64,000 nucleotides of DNA from Heterobilharzia americana. Lineage: Eukaryota; Platyhelminthes; Trematoda; Strigeidida; Schistosomatidae. The DNA lies in NCBI GenBank assembly GCA_944470555.2, contig OX104127.1:43947934-44011933 (forward strand). Direction: 5' to 3'. A program made the translations under genes and the position numbers. Below the pieces are notes generated by a model, which was given only the letters and a program-made list of their open reading frames with translations, was not told the DNA's origin and ran no database searches. This document shows positions 34,538 to 47,591 of the stretch, in pieces (positions within the stretch are counted from its first letter, which is position 1; every line of letters begins with the position of its first letter).

Positions 34538-36110
34538 ATATATAATTTATGCCTTGGGTTCCTAGTGAAACATAGGGCTTCAGTAGCACATCCCCATTCC
34601 ACTCTGTTCTCTGCAATCTTTTCAACCTGGCTCCACGTCAGCCAACAAGCTTTCATTTCTTCCTCACATGATCTCCTCCATGTCAACCTTGCCTTGGAAC
34701 CCCAACTCGTCGTTTCCCATCTGGGTTCCACTCGACGGCCTGACGTGTGATGTCCACAATCGGCCTTCTCAGTATATGCCCATCCAATTCATCTCCACTT
34801 TCTCCTGCATATTTGTTGGGTAGTAGATTCTTGGTTGGTTCGTTCCCAGAGTTCCTTGTTGCTAATTCTTTCTGGCCATCTATCTGATCTTCATTATTCA
34901 GCGTAGGCAGTTGTTGATGAATATCTGTAGTTAGTTGAAAGTGCTCTTCGTGACGTGCCAAGTTTCTGAACCATATAGAAGCACTGACTTGACACTGGTG
35001 TTGAAAATCCGGATGTTGTTTACGCTTTATGCTGAGTGCAGTGCAGTGCAGTCAGAGATCTCCACTCTGATTTCAGAATAATGCAGGAAGACCTGTGTTA
35101 CTTTTCCTATCCCGGTTTTGACATCCAAAAAAAAAAAACCGTCTGCGCCACCTGTAGTTGAAACGATGCTGCCTAGGTAGGTGGGTAGGTGAAAGAAACA
35201 ACTTCCTTTATGTTTATCCCGTTAATGGTGATTAGTGCTCGCTGTTGCGGTTGGTTGGGTATTTTTATCACGTCTGTATTCTCTACGTTCACTTGAACGA
35301 AGTCCCGTCTTCACTACACTATCTCTTCTGCCAACTTGTTAGTTTTCGCTTGTAGATATTCTAGTTTGTGCCACAAGACATTATACATAAACCATCTGCG
35401 AAATCCAAATCTTCTAGGCTCTTTTCATCGGTCCAGAGTATGCCCATCTTCTCGCTCCTCACATTTTCTTGCGTGATCCAGTCCAACCCACCACAATCAG
35501 TAAGATTATCGGTAATAGTAGGCGGCAACCTTGTCCTCCTCCTGTCTTCACTTCAAAGGCATAACTCAGCTTCCTAGTGTGAATTACTTGGCATGTGGCG
35601 TCTTCATATAGTTGTTGACTGAGGTTGATAAAGGTTTGTAGCACTGAAAGCGTAGTGTTGAACCAACTGCCTGAATTACTTCTCAGTCGACTCTGTCGAA
35701 GGCCTTTTCAAAGTCGATGAAGTTGAGGTAGGGAATTGAGTTGACTGCCATTCTATGCTCTCTTCTATGATGGTATGTAGTGTAGCGTTGCAATTTGGTC
35801 CGCACATGATTTGTACTTCTTGAATCCAGACAACCTGTTCCGGTCGTAATTTTGAATCTAGCACATCCTTTAGCCTCTCCAGAATGACGCGCTTTCATCG
35901 AGAGAAGACACATCGGCTGACTGGCTTGCTGAATGCTTTCACCAACCGACGTCATTTCGTCTCTCCGATTCCAGCAAGAAATAAGTTTGTTTTTTGTTTT
36001 ATATTTTCTTTTTCCTTTGAAGTTTCTTTAGCGATTGGATTAGTTTTATGGGGTAAGGTTGCTAACCCTATGCCCAACCTTCCCTCTTTACTCGGGCTTA
36101 GGACCAGCTA
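34538..36110 (-). pseudogene. RTE retrotransposon with internal deletion (copy B)
   Basis: Same internally deleted element as 19450-20995 with the same deletion join near 35887. Copy-specific changes: an extra run of 12 A at about 35128-35139 replacing CCC, CAGAG near 35055, and an 11-bp insertion near 35672. These are shared neither with A nor C. Confidence 0.85.
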
Positions 36111-36382
36111 GTAACTAGTGAACTAGTTAACCAGGCTGGGTTATATGTATATAATCTCAAAGTTATTTATATATCATACTAAATCATCTTCTACACTGCT
36201 GATTCATCAGTGATGTGAGTTTTATGATTGAAACTGATCAGGGATAATAATTGCTAATTTATGAAGAGTAATGGAATTAAAATCCAAAAAGATTATTTAC
36301 TAACATAATAATGTTATATAAATAAAATTATTTATATACGAAAGTTGTATTGAGAGATAACTTGACTATATAGCAAGGATAA

Positions 36383-36404
36383 GCGCAGAGAGTATCATGC
36401 TATA
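36383..36404. other. Centre of the large palindrome
   Basis: Left arm ...AACTTGACTATATAGCA and right arm TGCTATATAGTCAAGTT... face each other across a 22-bp spacer (AGGATAAGCGCAGAGAGTAT plus CA). The spacer matches copy A 21261-21282, so the right arm begins 22 bp short of where the left arm ends. The arms are then copies B and C, near-identical except for the indels listed in other entries. Confidence 0.9.
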
Positions 36405-36639
36405 TAGTCAAGTTATCTCTCAATACAACTTTCGTATATAAATAATTTTATTTATATAACATTATTATGTTAGTAAATAATCTTTTTGGATTTTAATTCC
36501 ATTACTCTTCATAAATTAGCAATTATTATCCCTGATCAGTTTCAATCATAAAACTCACATCACTGATGAATCAGCAGTGTAGAAGATGATTTAGTATGAC
36601 ATATAAATAACTTTGAGATTATATATATATATATATATA

Positions 36640-39600
36640 TAATATATATATATATAACCTAGCCTGGTTAACTAGTTCACTAGTTACTAGCTGGTCCTAA
36701 GCCCGAGTAAAGAGGGAAGGTTGGGCATAGGGTTAGCAACCTTACCCCATAAAACTAATCCAATCGCTAAAGAAACTTCAAAGGAAAAAGAAAATATAAA
36801 AACAAAAAACAAACTTATTTCTTGCTGGAATCGGAGAGACGAAATGCCGTTGGTTGGTGAAAGCATTCAGCAAGCCAGTCAGCCGATGTGTCTTCTCTCG
36901 ATGAAAGCGAAGGTAAACAAGGAAACATAGGATGTCCGCATAATGTTCGAACCCACCAAGGCTGCCCAGATTGCAAAGAGATGAGGAGATATGGCATGGA
37001 AGTGCTTGAAATCTGCGAAAGTAGGTGGAATAGAAGTGGACTCTTCAAACTGTCAACTGCAGAGAAATCAATAATCTACTCAGACGACAACCACGAGCAC
37101 ATTGAGTTATGGAGTGGCTATCATGATGTCCTCAAGAGGATCAAAGGGTCTCATGCAGTGAGAACCAATCTCCTCCACAATCAGGATCATTACAGCAAGA
37201 TTCAACTCAAAAGGAAAGAAAGTCACAATCATTCAATGCTATGCACCTACAAATAATGCACATCAAGAGAAGAAGGAGGAATTCTACAAACAACTGTAGT
37301 CAGTACTGGACAAGACTCCAGTTAGTGACTTCAAAATTCCAATGGGTGACATGAATGTCAAACTCGGAGCGGACAACACAGGAAGAGAACTCATCATGCG
37401 TCGATAAGCAATCAGTGAAATGAATGAGAAAGGAGATCTGTTTGCAGAATTCTGCGCATTCAACAATTTGGTGATTGGAGGCAGTATGTACAAACACAAA
37501 AATATTCACAAAGCAACATGGACTTCACCGGACAACAGGATACACGACACTAAAATCAGATCGACTTCATCTGAATGTGAAAAAGTGGAGATGCAGCTTA
37601 CTGGAGACAAGATCAAGAAGGGGAACAAATGTAGGTTTACACCACTATCTAGTGCAAGAAACCTTCAAAATCCAGTTGAAAACCTTCAGAGAAGTTGGTG
37701 ATAGACTACAGTTCAAGTTCAACACCCAGAACAGAAACTGAACTGAAAAACGAAACTACAAAGAAAATCTTCACTTCAGCCATCAAGACAAAATGGGAGA
37801 TATCGAGCAGCATCTCTGAAGAAACACGTCTAAATGAACACTGGAAGTCTTTGAAAGAGATGTCGAAGGAAACCTGCATAACCATTTTAGGAAGGAAGAG
37901 GAAACAAGACAAGGAATGGATCTCGACAGACACATGGAAGCTGATAGAGGAAGGGAAGGAGGAAGGTGAATCAGAAGATGAATCAGTGCAGTGCAAGGAT
38001 GAACGAGGAGAAGACGAAGTGAGTACAATGTATAAAAGAGTGGACAAGGAAGTGAAGAGGAGTGCACGGAAAGACAAAAGACACTTCTATGACACAGTGG
38101 CAAGTGAAGCAGAACAGGCAGCTGGTAGGAGAGACAGAGACGTGACAACATCATATCAAATAACCAGGTTACTATCTGGGAGGGAAGAGATCAACGCAGA
38201 CGAAACCAATGAAAGATAGTGAGGGAAACCCAGTTAGCACGGAGGAGAAAGAAAGGAAACGATGAGCTGACGACTTCAGAAAGCTCCTGAGTCGACCACC
38301 ACCACCAGCTGCACTTCGTCTAGAAATACCACCAGCAACGGCGGAACTATCAGTGAACACAGGCCCTTCGACAAAAGCAGAATTCTTGAATGCTATAAAG
38401 CTGCTGAAATCCGGAAAGCAGCAGGACCAGATGGAATTCCACCAGAAGCACTGAAAACAGATGCAGAGACATCAGCAGCAGACGTGCTCATACCACTACT
38501 GCAGAACGTTCGGAAGGAAGGAAGAGAAGGTACTTGCTTATTGATTGGAAGAAGGGCTAACTCGTCAAACTCCAGAAGAAGGGAGACCTCAGTGTTTTCA
38601 AGAACTTTCACGGAATCATGCTGATGTCCACCTCAAGCAAAATATTATACCACATCATTCTGGAGAGGCTAAAGGATGTGCTAGATTCAAAATTACGACC
38701 GGAACAGGTTGTCTGGATTCAAGAAGTACAAATCATGTGCAGACCAAATTGCAATGCTACACTACATACCATCATAGAAGAGAGCATAGAATGGCAGTCA
38801 ACTCAATTCCCTACCTCAACTTCATCGACTTTGAAAAGGCCTTCGACAGAGTCGACTGAGGCAGTTGGTTCAACACTACGCTTTCAGTGCTACAAACCTT
38901 TATCAACCTCAGTCAACAACTATATGAAGACGCCACATGCCAAGTAATTCACACTGGGAAGCTGAGTTATGCCTTTGAAGTGAAGACAGGAGGAGGACAA
39001 GGTTGCCGCCTACTATTACCGATAATCTTACTGATAGTGGTGGGTTGGACTGGATCAGGCAAGAAAATGTGAGGAGCGAGAAGATGGGCATACTCTGGAC
39101 CGATGAAAAGAGCCTAGAAGATTTGGATTTCGCAGATGGTTTATGTATAATGTCTTGTGGCACAAACTAGAATATCTACAAGCGAAAACTAACAAGTTGG
39201 CAGAAGAGATAGTGTAGTGAAGACGGGACTTCGTTCAAGTGAACGTAGAGAATACAGACGTGATAAAAATACCCAACCAACCGCAACAGCGAGCACTAAT
39301 CACCATTAACGGGATAAACATAAAGGAAGTTGTCTCTTTCACCTACCCACCTATCTAGGCAGCATCGTTTCAACTACAGGTGGCGCAGACGGGGATGTCA
39401 AAACCGGATGTCAAAACCGGGGTCGGAAAAGTAACACAGGTCTTCCTGCATTATTCTGAAATCAGAGTGGAGATCTACTGCACTGCACTGCACTGCGCTC
39501 AGCATAAAGCGTAAACAACATCCGGATTTTCAACACCAGTGTCAAGTCAGTGCTTCTATATGGTTCAGAAACTTGGCACGTCACGAAGAGCACTTTCAAC

Positions 39601-39992
39601 TAACTATAGATATTCATCAACAACTGCCTACGCTGAATAATGAAGATCAGATAGATGGCCAGAAAGAATTAGCAACAAGGAACTCTGGGAACGAACCAAC
39701 CAAGAATCTACTACCCAACAAATATGCAGGAGAAAGTGGAGATGAATTGGATGGGCATATACTGAGAAGGCCGATTGTGGACATCACACGTCAGGCCGTC
39801 GAGTGGAACCCAGATGGGAAACGACGAGTTGGGGTTCCAAGGCAAGGTTGACATGGAGGAGATCATGTGAGGAAGAAATGAAAGCTTGTTGGCTGACGTG
39901 GAGCCAGGTTGAAAAGATTGCAGAGAACAGAGTGGAATGGGGATGTGCTACTGAAGCCCTATGTTTCACTAGGAACCCAAGGCATAAATTAT
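36640..39992 (+). pseudogene. RTE retrotransposon, most complete copy
   Basis: A nearly full-length RTE-type element with broken frames. About 36840-37260 begins the APE-type endonuclease (GCPDCKEMRRYGMEVLEICE, then RWNRSG). 37320-37700 continues it (EKGDLFAEFCAFNNLVIGGS, HKATWTSPDNR). 37700-38220 is the linker (one 174-codon frame). About 38380-39130 is RT (AGPDGIPPEAL-type, YLNFIDFEKAFDRVD, FEVKTGGGQGC, LDFADGL where the usual motif is FADD). 39480-39975 is the C-terminal part (ILRRPIVDITRQA, ATEALCFTRNPR). Stops and frameshifts rule out a working protein. The 3' end near 39980 has ATATATAT instead of (TAA)n. Confidence 0.85.
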
Positions 39993-40145
39993 ATATATAT
40001 CGTTCTTTTACCTCTCTCATTCTATCTAATCATGGTCAAGAACAAGTCGAATTAGGCAATTCACAGGATAAATGATTTCTGCTACTTCTCGCATAACCCA
40101 GTCTTCGATGTGAATCAAAGAGGTTTGATAAGAAATTGTTATATG

Positions 40146-40619
40146 TTTATTGACACTTCCTACTCCTCATTGTTGTACCGCACGGCAGCGCTTGACTTCT
40201 GCCGGTGGATTCGCTCCTAAGCAGATATCTCCAGACTGACTGAATAACCACTGTGTTGTAGTTTGTTTCATGACTAAAAGTGGAACCTAGGAGGTGCGTT
40301 TCGTCCCATTCGAAACTCATCAGCCGTACGTACCTGCACCCTAACAAGTGACTGTATTCTCCTGAAGCTTGGACCCGGTACCCACCCCTTCAAATATCAA
40401 AGTAAAATAGCGGGGAATTACAATTATTAATCAATAATAACTGATATCCAATGCAAAAAATGTGGATCTCATGCCTCAGTGGCATGGTAGGTAACGCTTT
40501 GGCGTTTAAAGGGATGGGTTTTGGGTCCCAGATTCATTGTGAACATCATTATTCACTGAGTTGTAACTGAATCTAGATGACGAATCCTATATAGGACAAA
40601 ATGAACGTCGTGAATTCCA
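40146..40619. repeat. Copy C head-to-head S-alpha pair
   Basis: 40146-40396 (-) and 40461-40619 (+) are inverted copies of 19050-19300 and 18827-18985. The intact ribozyme core is on the minus strand at 40334-40283. Confidence 0.65.
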
Positions 40620-41015
40620 CAGTATAATTAATTGTTGTGCAATTTATTCCGGTAAAGATTACAATTATAGAGAAAGTCTTTTATTGTTTACTTAACTCTT
40701 CTTACCCTGAAACTGAAGTGCAGCTCACGAATTTAACAAAAGTTGTTGCACCAAGTACACAACATTGCATGCTGATTATTCGGTAGATAGTCTACATCGA
40801 TCTGCCACGACGTTATGAAATAACTTCTGCAAATACTGATTCTTTCTGGCAAATATAAATTACCCATACCAAAGAGATGAATGCCTTCATTTCATCCCTA
40901 GAATTCCACATTAAAAGGAGTGCTCTCAAGATAACTTTATACTCGTATTGCAGACACTGAGTGAGATACAAGCATGCTGTTGCATGTCATCAGTTTGTAT
41001 AAGTTTACAACTGTT

Positions 41016-41346
41016 GTAGACTTCAAGTTTGTATTAATCATGCAACGACATTAGTTGGAGAACCACTGACAACCACGAAGAAATCGACTACTGTTTTGTA
41101 TCATCATGGGACTCCTCAAGCAGTTTGTATCCATAATACTAACAGGGATCGAACCTAGGACAATCAGATTCCCTGGTGTGATTGTGGGTTCACACTAGTG
41201 AAGAGTTTCATACTAGAATGCAATAGGTATGTAGTTTTGTCTGATTTTGAATGGTTGTTCAGGTGATGTTAGTTCGTGATGAATACCTATGTGAAGTCAA
41301 TTAATCCCCATGAGCCTTGAAACTGAGTACCATATTATATTCGTTT
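41016..41346. repeat. Copy C degenerate family 2 pair
   Basis: Inverted copy of 18100-18430. Confidence 0.5.
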
Positions 41347-41458
41347 ATTTGATTTATAACACAAAGACAATGGGGAAAGAGAAAATGCCCACATCAAAAA
41401 TCACTTCATTTCATCGTAAAAATTTTTAACAAATTCGTTTTAATATATATCAACTTAC

Positions 41459-41815
41459 TTGTGCTTCGATTAATAATGACATTTGTTCAACAGATGTATT
41501 GAGAAGATTTAAATGTATCACAATTGATTGTTGTAAATGTGGATCAATTTTATTCTTACGACCACGAAATTGACAACCATGAACACTGAATGGGCAATGT
41601 AAATTTTGTTTAGAACAATCATTTTTTAAATGGGCTGTTAAAAATCCTCTTGGTATAGTAGTATTTTCACATTTATTTGGACAAGGAATTGGAAATTCTG
41701 AACAAATACTAAAATGTTTAGCTTCATTAGCAAATATAATCTTTGTTCCACAATATTGGCACTTTCTGATGCGGTTAAAACAATCATTTTCAATATGCTG
41801 TTCTAAATACTTTCG
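41459..41815 (-). CDS. TRAF-like zinc-finger exon 2 (copy C)
   Basis: Inverted copy of 17631-17987 with acceptor, donor and 119-codon frame intact. One silent-looking difference (AAA to AAG in RKC). Downstream on the minus strand comes the palindrome centre, so no MATH exon is available to this copy within its arm. Confidence 0.85.
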
Positions 41816-42082
41816 CTTTTATAAAGTTAACAAAATAACACATGATAAATAGAAATGTTGGAATATACTTTAATAACTCAGATAGTTGTTTACATTGAGC
41901 AGATAGCTTACTCACCTACTTACTGTTCATATTACCTTTAAGCGGTTTGCTAAATGTTAACGATTATATTCACGAGAGCACCTTAAGTGAAACTTAATTC
42001 ACTATAGCGATCTCCTGATCTAAAAAACTTCCATTAACAACATTTCATTTTCAGCTCAGTTAAGAAAAAGATAATATAATAA

Positions 42083-43122
42083 GGACGAAACAGCTGTCCA
42101 GTGCTCCCAGGTTTCCTTTGTTCCTCCAACTGATGTCAGTCTTCCATGAATAACAACTTGAAATAATTTTTTTTCTTTATACACGAATAAAAATCATACA
42201 TTCTCCAGGTAAGATTTTACGCTGACGAAGGATAGACTTACTTATTTATCAGCCTGTGATATTATAAAAAGCTTGATTAAATTAAGTCAAATAAGTGGCT
42301 AATTCATGAACAAAAACAATATCTTCATCATTTTTTGACTTTCTGATATAGCCGTGGTTTGGAAGACCTGTAATTATACTGGGTGATGATTGCAGGTGAA
42401 ATGAAAGTTTAGACCACAGCCGGGTTCGAACCAGTGACCACCGTGTTTATTTCACTTCAATCACCAAAGATTTTGTCCGACTATCATGTGAATTCGTGAC
42501 ACGTTAGTACCTCTTGTTTCTATTCACACGGGTGCCTAGTCAGGACTTCTCATCCCAATCCAAATCTAACTGAATTAGAGAGAGATGGTCGCGGTTTGGC
42601 GAACTAGTATTCATACTGAGTGAGACTGAAATCTGATCAACAGTCGGACTCCGTAGCTCAGTTGGTAGAGCATAGGCGAGGAAACCCGGTGGTCGCTGGT
42701 TCGAATCCGGCCGCCGTTCAAATTTTCATTTCACCTTCAATTACCACCTAGTAACAATGCCTATATTTTATCATGCTAGTTTTTCAATACCTGTGTTATA
42801 AGACTACAGAAGGCCATTAATATGATAATAGGTGGTGAGTAACTGAAAGATATCCTGTTGAAATTAATTGCTTATTAGGGCATTAATTTATCAGTTACGT
42901 AGTCGTATGCAATTTACAATTTAATTTAGTTTATTACTATTTATCGATATACTTGTGATTCCCAGTGGCACAGTCGATAACGCCTTGGCGTTTGAAGCGA
43001 TGGGTACCAGGTCCGAGCCTCAATGGGGACAACATCACTCACTAGGGTGCAGTTGCACCCAGCTGATGAGTCCCAAATAGAACGAAAAGTGAGTCCTGGA
43101 ATCCGTTGCTAGCTACAACCAA
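42083..43122 (+). repeat. Copy C SINE group
   Basis: 42083-42163 is the truncated family 2 tail. 42343-42757 is the family 3 cluster; its head reads on the + strand from 42654 with D-arm GCTCAGTTGGTAGAGC. 42947-43122 is the S-alpha SINE with intact ribozyme core at 43056-43103 (CTGATGA ... GAAA ... GTC-CTGG). Confidence 0.75.
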
Positions 43123-44682
43123 GCAAATTACCTTAATGTAAGGTCGCTGAAATCGTAACATATAGTTCTAAAACTCGCTTATGAAGCTCCGATCTTCATA
43201 GCAAACGAAAGTTGCGGTCTTCATTTCTAAACAACAACAAACAAAAAGTAGTATGCATTAAAAGGAAGTTGACGACAGTGCTGCAATATTTCACTCGACT
43301 CTCGAATTTATCCCCTGAATGATGGTTTAATCCAAAAATAGTCATATTAAACATGAGAAGTGACTAAGAAACAAACTGTGTACTATGAATTTTACCATTT
43401 GCAAGGCGGTATTTTAATGTTTTCAAGAAGGTTGTCATTTAGTAATGAGACTAATGGTAAACACTGTGAATTGCTCAAGTGCTTAGCCTTACATCGCTTA
43501 CAGGCTTTACAGACGAATAACATAATCATCACAGAACCCTCCGGAAGTCTGAAAAATGGTGGAAATCAATCGAGCTAAATGTTATGTATCATCGCTGTTC
43601 ATGAGATTAAACCAAAATACTCTTTTTATCCTAAGAAATTCATGCATTTGCCTTCGCATAACACACATATGATTACACAAATCGACTGTTGAAGGGTAAG
43701 CATTACCATGTTCAATCTTTATATCTGGTCTAATTTGTCCATCAAAATTTTACTGATATCTGTTTAATTCAGCTTTACAAGTGGTTATCTTCTATCTGGA
43801 TAACTCACTAGTGATACTTTTGAAATCCGAAGTGTGAAACGTGGATTTTAATGCACAAAATAGTAACCAGTTTCTCTGAGTTACACAAGCTTCCTCATAG
43901 TTTTTAGTAAGCCAGAAATACGGATTTTGTAGATTGCATTAGTTAACTTTGACTGTTCGGAATCAGGCAAGACTTCATTTGTACAATATTTAATGAACAT
44001 TAATAAGGAGGATTTTCATCACAGATTAATCAAGCATCAATTATATACACTTCGGCATTCCTAAAAAAAACATCAGATCTTTAAAAATGATAGTTCAACT
44101 TCTGCTAAGTGTATGCATATACTACTTATTGGATATTTAGTAGTTTATAACTCAAAGAAAAATTTATTGATGTGTAACTGTCACGAGCATTTATTATTGA
44201 TAATACAACTTCAGAGAAATATAAGTTAAATTTGCAATACCATTTAAATGCATTTTAATGAGTCAATGTCACAGGAAATTATATTTGAGGAAAACTATTT
44301 TATGGTAATATTTTTAATGTTCTGTTAGGCAGTCAGTGGTTGATTCGCTCTTCGAGAGGTAGTGTGAACCATGAACGGTTAGGGATGCTGTTTCTTTTCA
44401 AAGAAATAATGATATTCACATTGAACGAAGTTTTTGGGAAGATCTGGTTTCTCAAACGCACATTTTCTATCAATAGCAAATAATAATATTTAGTCATCTA
44501 GGCTACCATTAAACTGGAATGGTTCATATGAACGTGTATATTCAGTAATCATAAGAATGTGAAAGGTGGTACACTTAAGTTTGGAATTCAATAGGCAAAT
44601 TAGAAACTTGATATTAAAAACTGATGGATGCTGTTCATGTACAGATAGGTATATGAAACTGGTACAGGTAATGAAAGCAATG

Positions 44683-45547
44683 AAAATTTTCAGCTTAATA
44701 CAGTGTTCATCACCGACTGAAATCATATGGAGAACCATTAAAACGTTATACCACTGGATAGCTATTTCGTCCTATGATGGAACTCCTTAGTAGTACATAT
44801 CCATGACCTCATCAGGGACTCAAATCAGGACCTACAGTTCTCGTGATAACTGCACTAATCATTCAGCCACTAATTTGGAGTTCAATGTTCGACAGTTTCT
44901 AACTTCTTTCAACTGCTGTTCAATTGACGTCAGTCTATGATGAATACTATCCCGAAATAAAATCCCCATAAACCTCAAACTAGACAATTTTTATGATAAT
45001 TGTTTAAACACACAATTTTTGCTAATGGCTGATATGCATAGTTGTAGACCACTATTCATCACTGCTTGCAAACTGGATGTCATTTGAGAGTCGTCCCAGT
45101 CTAAAAAGTGTATCAACATGAGAGATAAATTCAATTTGGAAACTTTTGACGATTTAGTTGATTTTATGTTGGTATTCATTATGGACTGAATTAATCTAGT
45201 GCTCATTTGTGACTAGTTGTGAGAGGTGATTCTCAAAGTTCCAATAAGAAGTAGTGACCAGTGGGGCTAACCAGGTTGAAAATGAAGATAATTACCCAAC
45301 GATAAACTTGGATGGAGGTCACACAATATTGTGAACAGACAGAGATAGGAAATATGGACCATTGGATTCCAACTCAGTGGTTTGTTGGTAACGTACTGAC
45401 CATAGAACCTTTAGGTCCTAGGCTGGACCCCTGGAGGGTGGGGTCATGGGTGCGCAGTGCTGACGAGTCCCATACCAGGAAGAAACAGCTGTCCAGTGCT
45501 CCTAAGTTTCCAAGTGATGTTAGTACATGATAAATACCAACCTAAAA
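44683..45547. repeat. Copy C family 2 SINEs
   Basis: 44683-44943 (-) is degenerate. 45247-45547 (+) has a head near 45370, B-box-like region, and the intact ribozyme core at 45450-45502 (CTGACGA ... GAAAC ... GTC-CAGTG). Confidence 0.7.
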
Positions 45548-45838
45548 TAAGAAATGAATGTTCTCAATCATTAAACTCGAAATGGAAGTTCATGCACTTT
45601 GAAAAACAACTAACAATCAGTGATATCATTACAACCAATATCTGATAGTACTTCCGTATTTGAAATAATGTACCATTTCATTCATATGAGGTAGTACAAC
45701 TGACATCAAACAGTTAGTGTTCACAAAAACAATTGAAAAATGTATAATACTACGAAAAAAAATCACTTATGATTTACTTTTATAGTAAATCAACAACCAA
45801 AAATATTTCAATAAAAATATATCTCTACATTGACTAAC

Positions 45839-46058
45839 CTGAATTTCTACACCACACTCCCTTGGACATTGAAGAATTTTGTATTCACACTGATTCAAAT
45901 GATTGCCCAACTCATTTAAAACTCCTGTCCAAACACATCCTTGACTATGATAAGAACATTTTACACCTAATCTATCCATATGTTCTTGAAAAGCCTTATC
46001 TAGATGAACACGATCCTTTTTTAAATGTTGTTTATCAGCTGGACACTTTGAAGTATTT
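45839..46058 (-). CDS. TRAF-like zinc-finger exon 1 (copy C)
   Basis: Inverted copy of 13394-13613 with both splice sites kept and the same protein. It lies in the right order and phase between copy C RING (47592-47910) and zinc-finger exon 2 (41459-41815), so this arm keeps an open three-exon block. Confidence 0.88.
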
Positions 46059-46321
46059 CTATTGAAAATAAAAATAACCTTTATAGACAAATAGAATATC
46101 AGAAACAAAGTATACTATAAATATTTAACCCTGAAATTCACCATGAATTTACATTTTAATGTGCATTTATAAATGGAATAATTATGATGCCAAAATAATT
46201 ATTGTTGGTTACTATTTATTGACATACTTTTTATTCTCCGTTGTTTTGTTGAATCGAATTGTTCGACCTCTACTGGCATATGGGCTCCTATGCGGATGCC
46301 TCGATACTGCCTGAATGTTAA

Positions 46322-46618
46322 TTATGATAAATTAGTTGGTTGTGGCTAGCAGAAGAATCCAGGACGCGCGTTTCGTCCTATTTGGGACTCGTCTGAGAAT
46401 GACAAGTATGTCAATAAATAGTAATAACTACTACCCTTTGTACAAGAAGTGGCTATCGTTCCTCCGTGGCATAGTGGATAACGCTTGGCGTTTGAAGCGA
46501 TGGGTACGAGGTTCAAGTCCCCGTGGGAATAACATCACTGGGGTGCAGGTACATCCAGCTGACGAGTCCCAAATAGGAAGAAACGGGCTTCCTGGATTCT
46601 TCTGCTAGACACAACCAA
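46322..46618 (+). repeat. S-alpha-type SINE, complete head and ribozyme (copy C)
   Basis: Best example of the S-alpha unit: + strand head CCGTGGCATAGTGGATAACG (box A), box B GGTTCAAGTCC near 46510, and hammerhead at 46551-46600 (ATCCAG-CTGACGA-GTCC..GGAA-GAAAC..TTC-CTGGAT) with all core bases. An inverted ribozyme tail (46322-46390) lies directly upstream. Confidence 0.85.
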
Positions 46619-47037
46619 CCAATTTATCATAATTATTGTTTGGTCAGTGGATGACACAAACTCGTATCATTAAGGAATAGTTACTTTGCTCATGGCTACA
46701 GATACAATTTCCTAATGAGTGTTACCAAGTACAAATCAAGATCAAGGGAACTCTCAGTCGATTCATGTCTAACATCGATAACCAGTATGTGTAGAAACTC
46801 TACGGCAAATACTTGACTGCTTGTATTTTTTAAAACAAATTTCATAGGTTAGTTTGAGGCTTATGGGGATTTATTTATGATGAATACTATCTTGAAATGA
46901 ATAAATAAATCCGCATGAACCTCAAACTAACTTCCTTTATGGTGCTCACTAGTGAAATCCTTGCAAATGGATATCCCGAAGCCATGACCTGATCAACCAG
47001 TCGGAAGTGGAGTGGATGCCAACTGAAGACCTTAGAT

Positions 47038-47273
47038 TATAGTCGCGCTGTATAGTGAATTGAAAGAAGTTGGAAACTGTGAACCATTGAACTTTGATCT
47101 AGTGACTGAATATCTAACGCATCCACAGTGAAACCTCACGGTCCTCAGTTCGATTCCTAGCCGGGTCGTGAGTGCATACTGCTGAGGAGTCCCATACTAG
47201 GACAAAACAGCTGTCCAGTGTTCCTAGATTTTCAATGGTTCTCCAAATGATGTCAGTTCATGATGAATTCTAT
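47038..47273 (+). repeat. Family 2 SINE (copy C)
   Basis: Inverted copy of 12190-12425; the ribozyme has perfect stems I and II but A for G12. Confidence 0.75.
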
Positions 47274-47591
47274 CTTGAAATTTTCTAGGTGACAGAGACT
47301 AATCGCAGTATGAGTGGTCAGATATACGGTAAAGTTATTCGTTTTGTACGTTGACGTAATTATCGTGACGTGTGTTCCTTTGATAGATATTTCTTAATGA
47401 AGTTGATTTGATGATAACTGACTTTGAATACCTTGTAAAACTTCACTACCGTTCCTTACCAGTAAGCCGTTGGTTTGTTTTTTTGTCTTTCTCGAATTTG
47501 TTTCCTTCAGATTATGTAAATTGTTAAAATAAATGGAATGGAAAGAGAAACTTATTTACATGGAAATCTAATCTTAATGATTAGAATTTAC

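Noticed and set aside
36837..37256. Host endonuclease or craniofacial development protein gene
   Set aside because: Such names come from RTE endonuclease domains; here it sits in order with RT and RTE 3' sequence and has stops.
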